DNA from: Candidatus Gastranaerophilales bacterium
Lineage (GTDB): Bacteria; Cyanobacteriota; Vampirovibrionia; Gastranaerophilales; Gastranaerophilaceae
DNA length: 34,757 nucleotides
Direction of reading: 5' to 3'
Assembly (NCBI GenBank): GCA_944323705.1
Contig: CALUTM010000018.1
Location: 1 to 34,757 of the forward strand
Each line of letters starts with the position of its first letter. The stretch's first letter is position 1. A program made the position numbers and the translations under genes. This document shows, one piece after another, positions 14,198 to 22,218 of this stretch. The notes beneath the pieces were generated by a model. The model made no database searches and was not told the DNA's origin. It worked only from the letters and a program-made list of their open reading frames with translations.

Positions 14198-15019
14198 ATG
14201 AGTTTGGTCGAAAAGTTAAAAGAAATCGGGTTTAATACGTATGAAGCAAAAGTTTATATTGCACTTTTGAAGAAATATCCCGCAACCGGATACGAAGTCG
14301 CAAAACTTGCAAATATTCCGCAATCAAGAACTTATGATACTTTAAAAGTCCTTGAAGAAAAAAATATTGTCGTTTCCGCAAATACAAAACCCGTCACATA
14401 TACTCCGATAAAACCAAAGCAGCTTACTTCAAGATTTCAAAAGAAAATTACTTCTACAATAAACTTTCTGGACAAGCATCTGCCGGAAGTTAAATATGAC
14501 TATAACGAGCCTATAATGACAATTTCCGGCAAACAAAACATTCAGGAAAAAATTATTGAAGTAATACAGAACGCAAAACGCGAAATATACATGGAAGTGT
14601 GGGCACAGGATTTCAAAGTATTTGAAAAGGAACTCCTTAACGCTTATAACAGAAATGTTGAAATACGTATTGTAGGATATGACAATTTTAACTCTCGATT
14701 CGGGATGGTTTTTGAGCACGCTTTCGCAAAAGATATTGAACTCTCCCTAGGAGGCAGAATGATTATAATTGCCGCAGACGATTCAGAAGGAGTTGTAGGG
14801 AAAATATCATCGCTCCAAAACGATATATCAGACACAAATATAATATGGACACAAAACCGAAGCATTGTATTCATTATCAAAGAATTCATCGTACACGATA
14901 TGTACCTTATCGACGTTGAAGAAAACCTTGTGGAACAAATGAAATACATTTACGGCAAGGGATTCAAACGTCTTAAGGACAAGGTATTGGGTGCACATGC
15001 TACTTACATGATACACTAA
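14198..15019 (+). CDS. TrmB-family transcriptional regulator
   Basis: 273 residues. Residues about 1-70 are a winged helix of the TrmB type (MSLVEKLKEIGFNTYEAKVY, TGYEVAKLANIPQSRTYDTL, then the wing KPVTYTPIKP). Residues about 75-100 form a linker helix, and about 105-250 a phospholipase-D-like effector fold (IQEKIIEVIQNAKREIYMEV, NVEIRIVGYDN). TrmB proteins are best known from archaea as sugar-sensing regulators; bacterial members exist. The ligand is unknown. There is no ribosome site, and the promoter position suggests a leaderless message. The palindrome in its promoter also serves the divergent gene, so auto-regulation and control of 12816-14108 are likely (inference). The stop overlaps the convergent gene by four bases. 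Confidence 0.8.
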   Translation: MSLVEKLKEIGFNTYEAKVYIALLKKYPATGYEVAKLANIPQSRTYDTLKVLEEKNIVVSANTKPVTYTPIKPKQLTSRFQKKITSTINFLDKHLPEVKYDYNEPIMTISGKQNIQEKIIEVIQNAKREIYMEVWAQDFKVFEKELLNAYNRNVEIRIVGYDNFNSRFGMVFEHAFAKDIELSLGGRMIIIAADDSEGVVGKISSLQNDISDTNIIWTQNRSIVFIIKEFIVHDMYLIDVEENLVEQMKYIYGKGFKRLKDKVLGAHATYMIH

Positions 15020-15735
15020 TTTACGGCTGCTTCATTATCGGAAGCTTCCGCAGATTCTTTTACCGAGTCAGAATTTTGAGGTTCGTCAGTTGTTTTTGCA
15101 CTGTCAGAAGTTGTATCAGAAACTGTCGAATCTTCAGCCTCGTCCTCCTCAGTCTTAAATACCAAATAGAAATCATCGCCAACCTTTATATCAAGCTGCT
15201 GCCCTTCACTGATATATGAAAGCGGTGATTCTTCGTATGCATTTACAACACCGGATTTAAGTCTGTTATGTTCCTTGTTCTTTGCAAAGCCCTGAACAAA
15301 AGCAACTCCGGTTGAAAGTCCCTTTACGAAATAATTACCTACAGACAAAGCCGCACTTTTTATAACTTTTCCCGGCGGAATTTCTTTTAATTCTTCTTTT
15401 GACAAAACAAAAGTAGAATATTTTCCGTAATAATCACCTTCAATGTCATTTGTTACACCATCTTTAGTAGTATAGGAAAGCGGTTTAACAAAAAAAGTTG
15501 CATTCCTCTTCCCGCGTTTAGGGTCAACTATTTTCAAAACACGACAGTGCAATGTAGAGTTGACTGCAATATCATTTTCTCCCAGGACAGTATCCTGCAA
15601 CACCCTGACATCCATACTTTCGGTCGGAGAATCCGTTTTAAAACTATCCAAAGCAGCAACCTTCATCTGAACAGCTGCCTGAGAAGCCGTCACTGAAAAT
15701 AACAAACATATAAAAGATATCAAAATTTTCTTCAT
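15016..15735 (-). CDS. periplasmic protein, last gene of envelope operon
   Basis: 239 residues with signal peptide (KKILISFICLLFSVTASQA). The mature part starts with beta-rich sequence (VLGENDIAVNSTLHCRVLKI), has a hydrophobic Ala/Val/Gly helix near 125-150 (VGNYFVKGLSTGVAFVQGF) and a final beta segment (IKVGDDFYLVF), and ends in a disordered Glu/Asp/Ser/Thr tail of about 45 residues. I recognise no family; the barrel-like pattern with a final hydrophobic strand recalls secretion-channel accessory proteins, weakly. It lies 12 bases after the DUF115 gene, so it belongs to the operon from 20299 down. The stop overlaps the convergent regulator gene. Confidence 0.65.
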   Translation of the reverse strand: MKKILISFICLLFSVTASQAAVQMKVAALDSFKTDSPTESMDVRVLQDTVLGENDIAVNSTLHCRVLKIVDPKRGKRNATFFVKPLSYTTKDGVTNDIEGDYYGKYSTFVLSKEELKEIPPGKVIKSAALSVGNYFVKGLSTGVAFVQGFAKNKEHNRLKSGVVNAYEESPLSYISEGQQLDIKVGDDFYLVFKTEEDEAEDSTVSDTTSDSAKTTDEPQNSDSVKESAEASDNEAAVN

Positions 15736-15747
15736 AAAATCCCCTTT

Positions 15748-17424
15748 TTATATTAATCTGTATTTTTGCAAAGTATCAACCACAAACTTTATTGAATTTT
15801 TTGTCTTTTCAAGAAATTCCTCAGCTAAAGAAGTATCAAATTTTGATTGTAACACCTTTAAAATATCCGCCTGCATATATTGATACATCAAAGAAGACTT
15901 TACAATAGAAGAGACCAAGGCAGGAGAAAAAGAACCCTTAGATAAAACCGCAATAATGTTATTTATAAGATATAGTTCCTCTTGAGTCCAGTCTTTTATC
16001 TCAAATTTAAACGGCTGCACTTCGCCAAGAATAAACGGAACACCCGTTGCAGCAAAAAACAAAGGTATTTCATCAAAACTAACGTTTTTCATTCCCTCTA
16101 TAGCAGCCCCAAAGGATGTAGTATTATATATCTCCGAATAATTTAAATCCCGTATCAAGGTTTCAAAATGTTGTATAAAAGCGGCATAATCATCTCTTGT
16201 ATAAACCATTTCACCCGTTACCGACTTCACCTTAACAAGATTTTTTACCGCCTTCATCACCTTGATTTGTTTATCGGAAATTTTTTCTATTGTCTCGCCC
16301 GTAGAATACATAACATTATCTTTAAATGCCATATCAAGTCCCGCAAAAATTATCTTGCTGAATCCCATCTTTATAGCGGCAACCAGTGCAAGAGTTGTTG
16401 CAGAGCCCCCTGTTTCATAACATTTGATAAAGCGATTATACTGTGCGAGCTTTTTAACAACAAAATCGCTTCCTGAAAAAGATATAAAATAACGTTTAAA
16501 GCCTTTTGTAAAAATTATACTGTCCGATTTTAAATCCGTTATACAATTCATTTTAGTGCAAAAATCTTCCAGTCCTGTCAATGTCAAATTTATTCCCGAA
16601 GCATCAAGACAAACCGCGAAATCGGGAATAATACCGTTTGATTCAAGAACTCTCAGCACCTTGTTAACTGCAAATATCACATACTTATCTCTGTTCGCCT
16701 TTATTTTTTCAATGTTTTCGCTTAACGAAGGACCAGCCGCTATTATCAAAGCGGTTTGCCCCGTAAATTTTGTCTCCAGGTCGGAGAGTTTATACATTGA
16801 AGAATTATTAACCGTACTTATGTTCCTGAGCGTATTTAAAAGCCAAGCTTTTGAAAATCTCGTAATGGTATTTATATCAACCATTTTACTTTTGCAGGTT
16901 TGATACACACGCTGAGTAAGCTGCAAAAGTTCATTACTTTTAACGACCGCGTAATTTTTCAGGTATACAATTTCAACTTTATCCTTCGTTATATAAACAG
17001 AAGCAAGTTTGCTCATCAAATCGTCTAAACTGTCCGTAATATAAACTCGACCGCTTGCAAGATGTTCCGAAATATCAACATTATTCAACACAAAATGAAG
17101 CAGCTTCGCATCAGGTTCATAAACAAAGATTTTTGACGGATACGTATTATACACCTCATCAAGCAGATAACAAAGCCCGATACCAAAAGTGATTATTATA
17201 TCGTTACTCTCCATCTGGGATTTAATTGACGTTTTAAGCATCTGTTTTATTGCTTCTCTCGGATTATTAATATCATCCAGAGGCACGTCATTTTTCATTA
17301 AAAGATAGTCATTAGAAGGAGTCATACAGTAAGATATATGACGGCTTGTATCTTCTATGGACATCTTTTCCAACCTTAACTTAAGACCAGGATTGCTTAA
17401 AAACTCTAAATTTCTCTCAAACAT
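15748..17424 (-). CDS. DUF115/MptE-like (Maf-type) protein, putative surface-protein glycosyltransferase
   Basis: 558 residues from ATG 17422-17424, chosen because AAAAGGA lies six bases upstream; a longer frame to 17493 would overlap the preceding gene. Residues about 75-115 (ITFGIGLCYLLDEVYNTYPS) and about 225-390 form the DUF115 domain: TALIIAAGPSLSENI (225-239) is the nucleotide-sugar-type loop, followed by PDFAVCLDAS, YETGGSATTLALVAA and IIFAGLDMAF. The C-terminal 130 residues are helical. This fold covers 6-hydroxymethylpterin diphosphokinase MptE and motility accessory factors (Maf) that put nonulosonic acids on flagellin. With no flagellar genes here and exported neighbours, glycosylation of another surface protein is the better guess (inference). 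Confidence 0.75.
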   Translation of the reverse strand: MFERNLEFLSNPGLKLRLEKMSIEDTSRHISYCMTPSNDYLLMKNDVPLDDINNPREAIKQMLKTSIKSQMESNDIIITFGIGLCYLLDEVYNTYPSKIFVYEPDAKLLHFVLNNVDISEHLASGRVYITDSLDDLMSKLASVYITKDKVEIVYLKNYAVVKSNELLQLTQRVYQTCKSKMVDINTITRFSKAWLLNTLRNISTVNNSSMYKLSDLETKFTGQTALIIAAGPSLSENIEKIKANRDKYVIFAVNKVLRVLESNGIIPDFAVCLDASGINLTLTGLEDFCTKMNCITDLKSDSIIFTKGFKRYFISFSGSDFVVKKLAQYNRFIKCYETGGSATTLALVAAIKMGFSKIIFAGLDMAFKDNVMYSTGETIEKISDKQIKVMKAVKNLVKVKSVTGEMVYTRDDYAAFIQHFETLIRDLNYSEIYNTTSFGAAIEGMKNVSFDEIPLFFAATGVPFILGEVQPFKFEIKDWTQEELYLINNIIAVLSKGSFSPALVSSIVKSSLMYQYMQADILKVLQSKFDTSLAEEFLEKTKNSIKFVVDTLQKYRLI

Positions 17425-17473
17425 ATAAAATCCTTTTAACCTTAAAATATCATATTCTTTAAGAAATGTAAAG

Positions 17474-18370
17474 TTATCCCTTATTTTCGGCACTTCGTTC
17501 GTCTATTCTTGATTCAAACTGCCTGAATACGTCATTGCCAACAAGCTGCTCTATTCTGGAACGTTTTTCAAAGAAATTTCCCCTTGCTTTGACTTGTTCG
17601 TCCAACGCTTCACGGTAAAAGGTATCTGTTATCAAAATCACTTCCTTAGAGAGTTTCTGTGAGTTCTGATAATTCTTATATCTTTGCTCAACCATCTCAG
17701 TCGCCATATCATAATATTGCCTTGCAGTCATATAATCATAGTACATATCAACAACTTTTTGCTGCAATTCGTCAACTTTTCTTACAAGAATTATCATATC
17801 GGCATCGGTAACTCTCGAGTATTTATAGTTTAATTCCTTATCATCCTGAGACATTATCCCCAATGTGTTCCCGCCTATTAAAGCCGCACTTGCAAGGACA
17901 GGATTTCCCATTCCTGCCCCCAAAAACGTAGACATACCCGCAATTGTCGTCAGAACTTTTTTTACGGCACCCGCATCCGGTTTATCCTTTTCGGGATTGG
18001 AGAGTTTATAAATAGCAAACTTTATCGTATCACTCTTTGTCGCAGCACCCTGCCAAAGCAAGGATAAGTCCTCCATCATCTCGTTATAATCAACTTCTAT
18101 AGACTTAGATACTTCCAGAGCCATTTTTTTGATACTCAAATCCGCATAAGTTAACCCTTCACTGTAATACTTTTCCTCTTCTTTTACAACAGCAGGCTTA
18201 ATATCTATTTTCCCGTTTACATCAATTTTATTTTCGGGAACATCGGTCGTTCCAAGGCGGAAAAATATATCTTTCGGAGAACTTATATCATCAAGCTTAA
18301 CCTCTGCCGAAGCAGTTGAAGCAATCATGCAAAAAAGTATAAAAGAGGCGGCAATTCTATTTTTTAGCAT
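17474..18370 (-). CDS. exported helical protein, paralogue of the upstream gene
   Basis: 298 residues, GGAGG five bases before ATG 18368-18370, signal peptide LKNRIAASFILFCMIASTASA. After a 60-residue lead comes LSLLWQGAATKSDTIKFAIYKL, matching DLERLWQGTVENNQVIEFAL of the 18357 protein. Then a short hydrophobic Gly/Ala stretch (about 137-172) and a long coiled-coil region (about 185-295), again parallel to its neighbour. The pair thus share domain order: exported, LWQG motif, hydrophobic hairpin, coiled coil. The latter resembles periplasmic adaptor or TolC-like helices, by shape only. It overlaps the upstream gene by 14 bases. Function unknown. Confidence 0.68.
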   Translation of the reverse strand: MLKNRIAASFILFCMIASTASAEVKLDDISSPKDIFFRLGTTDVPENKIDVNGKIDIKPAVVKEEEKYYSEGLTYADLSIKKMALEVSKSIEVDYNEMMEDLSLLWQGAATKSDTIKFAIYKLSNPEKDKPDAGAVKKVLTTIAGMSTFLGAGMGNPVLASAALIGGNTLGIMSQDDKELNYKYSRVTDADMIILVRKVDELQQKVVDMYYDYMTARQYYDMATEMVEQRYKNYQNSQKLSKEVILITDTFYREALDEQVKARGNFFEKRSRIEQLVGNDVFRQFESRIDERSAENKG

Positions 18371-19331
18371 CTTTTCCTCCCTTATCCGGCGAAACGTTCG
18401 ACTTCGTTTGTGCGGGTTTTATATTACCAGACTTATTATCTTCGGATTTTACCCCTGAAGATTTACTCTCCAATTTACCCCCTGGAGATTTACCCCCTAT
18501 AGATTTACCCCCGTCTTTGTATAAAACGGAATTAAAATCATATTGATACAACTCAAGTGAATCAACAACTTTCTTCCCCGCAAGCCTTTGAAGCTGGATA
18601 TGATATTTCTTTGCAGACTGCTCAAGATTGAATTCCTGAATCCTCATGGAATCGTACAGAGACGAAGATATAGCAATTTCCAAAACATTTTCGCTGTCCA
18701 ATGCCTTAGAATAATTTCTGCTGTACAAAATCATCTTGGAGCGGGTATCTTTCAATTGGCTCAAAGTATTTTTATAATTATAATACGAGCTTATTAAAGA
18801 GTCCTGTAAATCCTCAACCATGCTTGCAAGCTCTATCAGCTCCGTATCCGTAAGCGGAGTTTCCTGCGGCACGGTTTTCCTGTTTAAAAGCCCTTGTGCC
18901 AACCTTCCCGCTGAAAAGGCAGAAGTTTGTATACCGTAATTTGCACCCATAAGGCTCGGGACAAATGAAGCTCCCGCAATAATTGCAGAAAGTGTTTTTG
19001 CCATAAGAGACGAATGTATTCTCCTTTGAGATTCGGGTGTCGCAAGTTTTTTAAGAGCAAATTCTATAACCTGATTGTTCTCGACAGTCCCCTGCCATAG
19101 TCTCTCCAAATCCTTTATATCATGTTCCTTTTGAACCTCTATAAGATTGGCAAGCGTCTCGGAATCATTAACCAAAAGAGAGCCCTTAAGTTGCTTTGCG
19201 GTTGTCTCAATCATAAGAGCAGGTTTTTCCACCCCGTTTTTATCAAGAGTTACGACCCCGTCATCCGCACAAAAGCCCAATGACGGCATTAATAATGCTG
19301 CTATCAGATATACTCCCGCAATCTTCTTCAT
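18357..19331 (-). CDS. exported helical protein with GGKS-repeat tail, paralogue of the 17474 protein
   Basis: 324 residues from ATG 19329-19331, which gives a clean signal peptide (KKIAGVYLIAALLMPSLGFC). A TTG start at 19367 would overlap the TPR stop but put 12 extra residues before the signal. The domain order matches the 17474 product: DLERLWQGTVENNQVIEFAL at about 63-82, hydrophobic Ala/Gly stretch (about 105-135), coiled coil (about 155-265). It differs by a C-terminal low-complexity tail in which GGKS-like units repeat (SIGGKSPGGK and similar), Lys/Ser-rich and probably disordered. Role unknown, probably an envelope complex with its paralogue. Confidence 0.68.
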   Translation of the reverse strand: MKKIAGVYLIAALLMPSLGFCADDGVVTLDKNGVEKPALMIETTAKQLKGSLLVNDSETLANLIEVQKEHDIKDLERLWQGTVENNQVIEFALKKLATPESQRRIHSSLMAKTLSAIIAGASFVPSLMGANYGIQTSAFSAGRLAQGLLNRKTVPQETPLTDTELIELASMVEDLQDSLISSYYNYKNTLSQLKDTRSKMILYSRNYSKALDSENVLEIAISSSLYDSMRIQEFNLEQSAKKYHIQLQRLAGKKVVDSLELYQYDFNSVLYKDGGKSIGGKSPGGKLESKSSGVKSEDNKSGNIKPAQTKSNVSPDKGGKDAKK

Positions 19332-19363
19332 ACTATAGTTATACTCTATTGGCAGCAGAAAAA

Positions 19364-20299
19364 TCAACCTTTTAAATATTTTCCGCTGATTAATTTCTTC
19401 AATGCTTTTGCGTTCACCGCCTGAGGCTCAAGTTCAATAATTTTATCCAAATTTTTTATTGCCTCGCTATACTGCCCCAAATCTTTTTGAATAACGGCAA
19501 TAGAATAGTATGCATCAATAAATTTGTTATCAAGAGCTACCGCACAAACAAAATCATCAAGTGCCTGCTTCGGGTTGGTTTTGAATAAAAGCTGCCCTCT
19601 GTTAAAATATGCGTCAACCATTTTTTTATTAATCTCTATAGCTTTTGAATAGTTTTCATACGCTTTATCGGTGTTACCTAAAGAATGATACGCTATACCC
19701 TTATAAAAATATGCCAAATCAGAATTTTTATTATATTTCAACACCTCATCCAAATTTCTGACCGCTTCGGCAAAATTGCCCGAATTAACCTCAACAATTC
19801 CCAGACTTAAATAATACTTTTCGCTAAAATCCTTATCGTCTGCAACACAAACCTCTGACACAAGATTTGCTTTGTTATCAATTGCCATCTTAAACTTAGG
19901 ATTTAACAAAATCGCCTTATTATAATCCGCCAATGCCCCTGAGAAGTCTTTCTGCTTATACTTTGTATACCCCCTGTTATTATAAGCCAACGCACACTTT
20001 GAATCCAACTCAATAGCCTTGTTATAATCTTCTATGGATTTTTCATAATCCTGAAGTTCATTATTTACAAGCCCCCGATTTATATATGCATCCAAAAAAT
20101 CGGGTTTCATACTAATCGCCTCGGTGTAAAGCTCACGTTTTTTCTCTAAATTTTCCGTTATTAATGCGAGATAAAAATAATACTCTTCATCGCAGCCGCA
20201 CCGTTTTAAATCTCTTTCTATAATCTTTCTTGCAGATTCAAAATCATTTGCATTTAAACTGTTGCATATTTTTTTTATTATCTTGCTCTTATCTTTCAT
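19364..20299 (-). CDS. TPR-repeat protein, first gene of envelope operon
   Basis: 311 residues almost wholly made of tetratricopeptide repeats: about seven 34-residue units with the W/L-G-Y-A-F-A-P pattern, for example FLDAYINRGLVNNELQDYEK, ALAYNNRGYTKYKQKDFSGA and DLAYFYKGIAYHSLGNTDKA. TPR solenoids bind partner proteins. There is no signal peptide, so it is probably cytoplasmic and an assembly factor for the exported proteins encoded downstream. Its stop overlaps the alternative TTG start of the next gene by four bases. The start lacks a clear ribosome site and lies only 22 bases from the preceding terminator stem, so its promoter must overlap that hairpin or lie in the gene before. Confidence 0.8.
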   Translation of the reverse strand: MKDKSKIIKKICNSLNANDFESARKIIERDLKRCGCDEEYYFYLALITENLEKKRELYTEAISMKPDFLDAYINRGLVNNELQDYEKSIEDYNKAIELDSKCALAYNNRGYTKYKQKDFSGALADYNKAILLNPKFKMAIDNKANLVSEVCVADDKDFSEKYYLSLGIVEVNSGNFAEAVRNLDEVLKYNKNSDLAYFYKGIAYHSLGNTDKAYENYSKAIEINKKMVDAYFNRGQLLFKTNPKQALDDFVCAVALDNKFIDAYYSIAVIQKDLGQYSEAIKNLDKIIELEPQAVNAKALKKLISGKYLKG

Positions 20300-20320
20300 A
20301 AGGATATCTTACCATAAATA

Positions 20321-20347
20321 AAACAGGGCGGAATTACCGCCCTGTTT
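20321..20347 (-). terminator. intrinsic terminator of the SIMPL lipoprotein gene
   Basis: Perfect 11-bp stem AAACAGGGCGG / CCGCCCTGTTT with a 5-base loop; on the minus strand it is followed by TTTTATTTAT. It starts 11 bases after the stop at 20358. Confidence 0.85.
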
Positions 20348-20357
20348 ATCATACTGA

Positions 20358-21107
20358 CTATTTTACAAAGAAGCTTGCATTTACATTTGCGTTAATTTTA
20401 ACAACGCCCTTGGATATTGTCGTAGGAGAGCCTCCTGCCGCTTCCGAATCAGCAACTGATGCCAACATATTCTTTGCCATATACAATCTGGGTGTTCCAT
20501 AGTTGTTGGCGTTGCAGCTTACATCAAAAGTTCTTACCCCGTCAAGCGAAGCAGAAAGGTTCTTTGCCAAGAAAGATGCTCTTGTCTGGGCTTTTTTAGC
20601 TGCAATTCCCAACAGTTCATTACACTGAGAATCATAATTTGATACGGAGAATGTCAGGTTATCGACATTTGTTGCACCAGCCTCTATAGCCTTATCAATC
20701 ATCTGACCGACTTTATCAATAGACTTTGTATGAACAATTACTCTGTTTGAAACTTCGTATTTGTCTAAATTTTTCTTACTGCCCGAATACGTATAAACGG
20801 GAGAAGCACTAAAATCAGCCGTCTTTATATAGTCGCCGTTCTTTGCATCCAACATGGAACTCAAAGTTGAATAAACTTTATCGGATGTTTCTTTGTTTAA
20901 CTGCGTTGCCTTTTGCATGGACTTTGTATCCGAAGTCTGTACCGCAAAAGAAATTTCCGCAACATCAGGTGCTACTTCGGTATTAGCCGAAGTACTTACG
21001 GAAATATATCCCCTCTCCGAACTCACTGCACTTACTGCCTGCGAAGAAAGAGTCGCACATCCTGCGAAAAGACTTAATGCCGTAATAACTAATAATGTTT
21101 TTTTCAT
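20358..21107 (-). CDS. SIMPL-domain (DUF541) lipoprotein
   Basis: 249 residues with a lipoprotein signal: MKKTLLVITALSLFAGC, lipobox LFAGC with Cys17, so the mature protein is lipid-anchored. The rest is a single SIMPL domain: GYISVSTSANTEVAPDVAEI, then helices KATQLNKETSDKVYSTL, the beta segment YEVSNRVIVHTKSIDKVGQM and the AGATNVDNLTFSVS turn, as in the family of oligomeric envelope proteins (E. coli YggE, BP26). The role is not defined, with links to oxidative stress. A strong AGGAGGG precedes the start. It has its own terminator and is monocistronic. Confidence 0.85.
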   Translation of the reverse strand: MKKTLLVITALSLFAGCATLSSQAVSAVSSERGYISVSTSANTEVAPDVAEISFAVQTSDTKSMQKATQLNKETSDKVYSTLSSMLDAKNGDYIKTADFSASPVYTYSGSKKNLDKYEVSNRVIVHTKSIDKVGQMIDKAIEAGATNVDNLTFSVSNYDSQCNELLGIAAKKAQTRASFLAKNLSASLDGVRTFDVSCNANNYGTPRLYMAKNMLASVADSEAAGGSPTTISKGVVKINANVNASFFVK

Positions 21108-21183
21108 ATTTCCCTCCTTAATTGAAACATTATATCATATAAACGATTTTATTTTATAATTGTTCATTTATAATTAAACTGTT

Positions 21184-22218
21184 ATGAAAGCATTGGTTTG
21201 GAACGGCAGCACAATAGAACTTACGGAAAGAAATACGCCGCATATTATAGACGACAGAGACGCCGTTGTGAAGGTTAAACTTTCGTCAATATGTACAAGC
21301 GACCTGCATATTATAGGCGGATACGTTCCGCGGGCAAAAAGCGGCATTGTACTGGGGCATGAGTTTGTAGGAGAAGTTGTTGAAATCGGAAACGGCGTAA
21401 AAAATATTAAAGTCGGAGACAGGGTCAGTGCAAATTGCGAAACCTTTTGCGGAGAATGCTTTTTTTGCAGGCACGGATTTATTAATAATTGCGTAAACGG
21501 AGGATGGGAGCTTGGCTGCACAATAGACGGATGTCAGGCAGAGTATGTAAGAGTTCCTTATGCGGATACGGGGCTTACCGTATTACCCGAAAACGTAAGT
21601 TATCAAAATGCCTTGTTTGTCGGAGATATACTTTCAAGCGGATACTTTGGTGCGGAGCTTTGTGAAATTCGGGAAGGAGATACTGTCGCCATTATAGGTG
21701 CGGGTCCCGTCGGATTATGCACAATGGCTTGTGCCAAAATTTTTAAGCCGCAAAAAATTATTGCCCTCGATATTGACGATTTTCGCCTCAACCTTGCGTT
21801 AAAACTCGGGCTTGCAGATTACATTTTAAACCCCGAAAAGTGCGATATTGAACAAGAGGTAAAAAACCTGAGCGAAAATCGCGGTGCCGACTGCGTTGCA
21901 GAATGTGCAGGCGGGAAAAACACTTTTGAAACAGCCTGGAAGATTGCACGACCTAACGCAAATATTGCCGTCGTTGCAATGTATGAAGAGAATCAAATAC
22001 TTCCGCTTCCAAAAATGTACGGCAAAAATCTTATCTTTAAGACGGGAGGTGTCGATGCCGTGCATTGTAATAAACTCTTAGAGTTAATTTCGGACGGCAA
22101 AATCAACACTGATTTTCTTATTACGCATACCCTGCCGCTGGAAAATATTCTTGACGGGTACAAATTGTTTAAAGAAAAAAGGGGAAACTGCCTAAAAATC
22201 GCTATCAGCTACCCGTAA
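21184..22218 (+). CDS. zinc-dependent alcohol dehydrogenase (MDR family)
   Basis: 344 residues, the normal length for medium-chain dehydrogenases. Catalytic zinc ligands are Cys37 (SSICTSDLH), His59 and Glu60 (GHEFVGEVVEIG). The structural zinc lobe is complete: Cys89, 92, 95 and 103 (CGECFFCRHGFINNC). The Rossmann loop GAGPVGLC lies at about 172-179, with Asp at the end of the next strand (ALDID), which favours NAD over NADP. Substrate is unknown; the sequence is close to alcohol/threonine/sorbitol dehydrogenases. There is no ribosome site; TATAAT copies at 21155 and 21169 lie so near the ATG that the message has a very short leader or none. It overlaps the convergent 22205 gene by 14 bases. 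Confidence 0.85.
   Translation: MKALVWNGSTIELTERNTPHIIDDRDAVVKVKLSSICTSDLHIIGGYVPRAKSGIVLGHEFVGEVVEIGNGVKNIKVGDRVSANCETFCGECFFCRHGFINNCVNGGWELGCTIDGCQAEYVRVPYADTGLTVLPENVSYQNALFVGDILSSGYFGAELCEIREGDTVAIIGAGPVGLCTMACAKIFKPQKIIALDIDDFRLNLALKLGLADYILNPEKCDIEQEVKNLSENRGADCVAECAGGKNTFETAWKIARPNANIAVVAMYEENQILPLPKMYGKNLIFKTGGVDAVHCNKLLELISDGKINTDFLITHTLPLENILDGYKLFKEKRGNCLKIAISYP

Noticed and set aside
18471-18520. Repeated TTTACCCCC words as a possible regulatory or CRISPR-like repeat
   Set aside because: They are the coding repeat for the Gly-Gly-Lys-Ser tail of the 18357 protein; units are short, irregular and in frame.
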